The translations under genes and the position numbers were made by a program. A model generated the notes under the pieces. The model was not told where the DNA came from. It saw only the letters and a program-made list of their open reading frames with translations, and ran no database searches. DNA of 7,240 nucleotides from Nitrospina sp. (GTDB lineage Bacteria > Nitrospinota > Nitrospinia > Nitrospinales > VA-1). The stretch spans positions 1 through 7,240 of the forward strand of contig NZYH01000074.1 of NCBI GenBank assembly GCA_002697825.1, given 5' to 3'. Each line of letters opens with the position of its first letter. Position 1 is the stretch's first letter. Below, in pieces: positions 5,093-7,240 of this stretch.

Positions 5093-7240
5093 TTATTCAT
5101 CTTCTTCCTCATCTTCCTCTTCTTCACCATCACCCTCTTCTTCATCCTCTTCATCCATCTCACCCAAAGACTCATCGAAATCTAATTCAGCTGTATTATA
5201 AGCAACAATCATGTCTTTAAGGGTCGCTACCTGGGTATCTACGTCACCTATTGTTTTGATTTCATCAAATTTTGTAGGAATTTTATAGTTATCCCCATCC
5301 TTCACCCAGTGAGAAGGCATTGGTGTCCACGGAATCAGTGCTCGGGTATCTTTCAACCATTTTGGTATCCAATTCTGCCGCAGTCGTTGACTGGCCAGAG
5401 AAAATTCTATGCCTTTTTGTCCGTCATCATGGCAACGCCCACAATCCATATAGGTAACCATTGCTGCTCCTTTTTGGGCAATAACAGCGTCTTTCGAAAG
5501 ATGGACTTCAGCCTCATAATTGTTGACAGGAGAAAGAGCTTCAAAGTATGCGGTTAAATCTCGAACTTCTTTATCTGTAAAGGCAAATGTAGGCATTTTG
5601 ACCTTAATCCAAGTTCGCACCGGAGTGGGACTACGTAAAAAAGAATATAGCCAAGAGCTTTTGAGGCGTTCACCAACATGATAATCCCCCATTTCTAAGG
5701 GAGGTGGATATTGTGTCTTGGCTTTCAGGTATTTCTGAATTTCTCCACCCTCGCCTTCCACATTATGACAACCGCGACAATTATACTTCGTTATTATCCT
5801 CCGTCCTGTCTCAAGGGTTTTTTCTTTCTCGGATAGAGTTTTACGATATTTTATTGGAATTTTGCTACCATTAAAGCCCTTAAGAAGAACCGTGAGCGCA
5901 TTGATATCATCTTCAGATAAATGGAAGTTAGGCATTTTATCCAAAACTCGTTCCGTCCTAAATGAACTTGGTTTTCTTAGTTTAGTTTTTGCCCAAGATT
6001 CCCAAGTGTTTGGAATATGCGTATCACCAAACTCCAATTCCACAATCATTTTTCGCCCAAACGCTGATAACTCTGGAGCAATACGACCTTCCGTTTCCAT
6101 ACCTTTAATATCATGACATGCGAAGCAGCCTCGTCTGCGAACCACATTTTCCCCGTGCTTTATAATTGCAGGATCTTTTAGTTTGGCTTCGAGCCCAGGT
6201 ATGGTTTCTTTTTTTCCAAACTGAATCAAATAGGCCGCAATATCAGACGCTTGTTCCTTTTTTAACCTTAGATCAGGCATTTTACTTTTTGGATTATAAG
6301 AGTGTGGAGCACCTACCCAAGTAACTAGCCAGTCAGCACTTACCTTGTTCCCAATATTACTTAGATCGGGAGCATGTTTTTCCCCTTTACCATTAAGGGT
6401 ATGGCACGCTTGACATCCAACAGATTCAAAAAGTTTCTTACCTTTTTCTTCATCACCACCTTCAAACTTTTCATTTAATACATAACCTTTATCAGAAACA
6501 TTTAAAAGGTAAGCGGTAGTTCCTAACAGATCTTTTTCATTAAATCCAAATTCTGGCATTCGGGTTGCTGGCAGATAATCTTTTGGTCTTTTGATCCACC
6601 TGTACAACCAACTTGGATCAACTTTTGAACCAATACGTAACAAGGAGGGGGCAACTTTACCCTGATTCGAATATCCATCTGCAAGGTGACAACCTGGACA
6701 ACCTAGCTTGATGAATAATTTTTTTCCTTTTGATAATAACGGCGCTCCTTCAAGGTCGACTACCTCAGCGTGACAATTCCGACATGTCGCTTGTTGGTAA
6801 TCTCCGTGTAAGATAGGCTCATTGACTTCAAGGGTTTGATCCGTTTCATGATGAGAACCATGCGCATGCTCGGCTGGCGCCGTAGCTGAACCCTGCCCCA
6901 AATGACACCAGGTACAACCAGTTCGTTCTGGCGGATGCTTTTTAATTAGGATATCTAAATCTGGGTGCGTTTTTAAGGGCTGCTTAAAATCTTTATAGTG
7001 CTCATCCTGATAGGAAACGTGGCAGGTCATACATCGATCTACTCTATATATGATTTCCTTAAAAGCATTTACCCCAAAACCCGGAATTACTGTTTGGAGA
7101 ACTTCAGCCGGTCTCCAAAAAAAGGGGAATGGCTTATAATAATCCATCGTTAATTCTAATTGGTCTTTTTTTCGAGTTAAATCGCCGAGGTCCTCTTCTA
7201 ATTTTATTTGCTCCGCCTTAACTTTAAGAAGTCTATTTTC
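5093..7240 (-). CDS. Octaheme c-type cytochrome, 5' end beyond window edge
   Basis: The frame is open from base 7240 to the TAA at 5093-5095. An ATG at 7145-7147 would give 684 residues, but no Shine-Dalgarno precedes it and the 31 codons upstream are open and coil-like, so the true start is probably outside the window. Counted from that Met, eight CxxCH haem sites begin at C39, C78, C122, C150, C245, C341, C457 and C569. The first three form a head, with YRVDRCMTCH, GCTWCHLGQGSATA, a His-rich AEHAHGSHH and ATCRNCH. This resembles the head of large cytochromes from quinol-oxidising complexes in Deltaproteobacteria and relatives. The last five are monohaem modules about 95-116 residues apart. 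Each has a probable distal Met in an MP motif (M197, M290, M405, M518, M610), and several have AP.L..IG.K..WL. The protein ends in a highly acidic tail. It should lie in the periplasm, tethered by an N-terminal helix not seen here, and carry electrons from a membrane complex to a soluble acceptor. Confidence 0.93.
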   Translation of the reverse strand, partial: ENRLLKVKAEQIKLEEDLGDLTRKKDQLELTMDYYKPFPFFWRPAEVLQTVIPGFGVNAFKEIIYRVDRCMTCHVSYQDEHYKDFKQPLKTHPDLDILIKKHPPERTGCTWCHLGQGSATAPAEHAHGSHHETDQTLEVNEPILHGDYQQATCRNCHAEVVDLEGAPLLSKGKKLFIKLGCPGCHLADGYSNQGKVAPSLLRIGSKVDPSWLYRWIKRPKDYLPATRMPEFGFNEKDLLGTTAYLLNVSDKGYVLNEKFEGGDEEKGKKLFESVGCQACHTLNGKGEKHAPDLSNIGNKVSADWLVTWVGAPHSYNPKSKMPDLRLKKEQASDIAAYLIQFGKKETIPGLEAKLKDPAIIKHGENVVRRRGCFACHDIKGMETEGRIAPELSAFGRKMIVELEFGDTHIPNTWESWAKTKLRKPSSFRTERVLDKMPNFHLSEDDINALTVLLKGFNGSKIPIKYRKTLSEKEKTLETGRRIITKYNCRGCHNVEGEGGEIQKYLKAKTQYPPPLEMGDYHVGERLKSSWLYSFLRSPTPVRTWIKVKMPTFAFTDKEVRDLTAYFEALSPVNNYEAEVHLSKDAVIAQKGAAMVTYMDCGRCHDDGQKGIEFSLASQRLRQNWIPKWLKDTRALIPWTPMPSHWVKDGDNYKIPTKFDEIKTIGDVDTQVATLKDMIVAYNTAELDFDESLGEMDEEDEEEGDGEEEEDEEEDE
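5096..5188 (-). other. Acidic low-complexity C-terminal tail of the octaheme cytochrome
   Basis: The last 31 residues (654-684) contain 23 Asp/Glu, and the last 20 contain 18, interrupted only by two glycines. The coding strand is almost pure purine (GAA, GAG, GAT repeats). It could be a docking surface for a basic partner cytochrome or a cation-binding tail. No function is established. Confidence 0.85.

Noticed and set aside
5093..5160. CRISPR-like or satellite DNA repeat in the pyrimidine-rich stretch
   Set aside because: It has no regular unit or spacers; it simply encodes the Asp/Glu tail of the cytochrome.

Overview
The window (AT-rich, roughly 35-40% GC by eye) looks like chromosome from a Gram-negative bacterium with a respiratory chain rich in c-type cytochromes. 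The large cytochrome carries a triheme head of a type known from Deltaproteobacteria, Nitrospirae/Nitrospinae and relatives. The species cannot be fixed from the sequence alone. No tRNA, rRNA, CRISPR array, transposase, integrase or phage gene is visible.

Left part (1-1880): a GT-B glycosyltransferase runs leftward out of the window (1-962, minus). It is divergent from a cytosolic sulfite-oxidase-like molybdopterin protein (1194-1880, plus). The 231-bp region between them holds a good -10 box for the plus-strand gene and a 14-bp palindrome over the glycosyltransferase start codon.

Right part (1887-7240): six minus-strand genes lie head to tail. In transcription order they are: an octaheme c-type cytochrome whose true N-terminus lies beyond the right edge; a 60-residue one-helix protein resembling the N-terminal segment of cytochrome-b-type quinol oxidoreductase subunits; a membrane-anchored Mrr-like nuclease fold that has lost its catalytic residues; methylenetetrahydrofolate reductase (metF); an exported formylglycine-generating-enzyme-like protein without the catalytic cysteines; and a leucine-rich-repeat protein built of eight exact 27-residue repeats. 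The last two are nearly fused to the genes before them (1 to 26 bp). The LRR gene ends 6 bp from the end of the sulfite-oxidase-like gene, tail to tail.

Functionally, the cytochrome and the 60-residue protein probably belong to an electron-transfer complex of the quinol:cytochrome c oxidoreductase type, whose other subunits would be upstream, outside the window. metF is housekeeping one-carbon metabolism. The Mrr-like, FGE-like and LRR proteins have recognisable folds but no assignable function. A likely internal promoter in front of the 60-residue protein could uncouple the downstream genes from the cytochrome. The most unusual points are the same-frame tandem of two membrane proteins split by one TAA codon, the inactive Mrr domain in a respiratory setting, the indel-free LRR array, and the highly acidic tail of the cytochrome.
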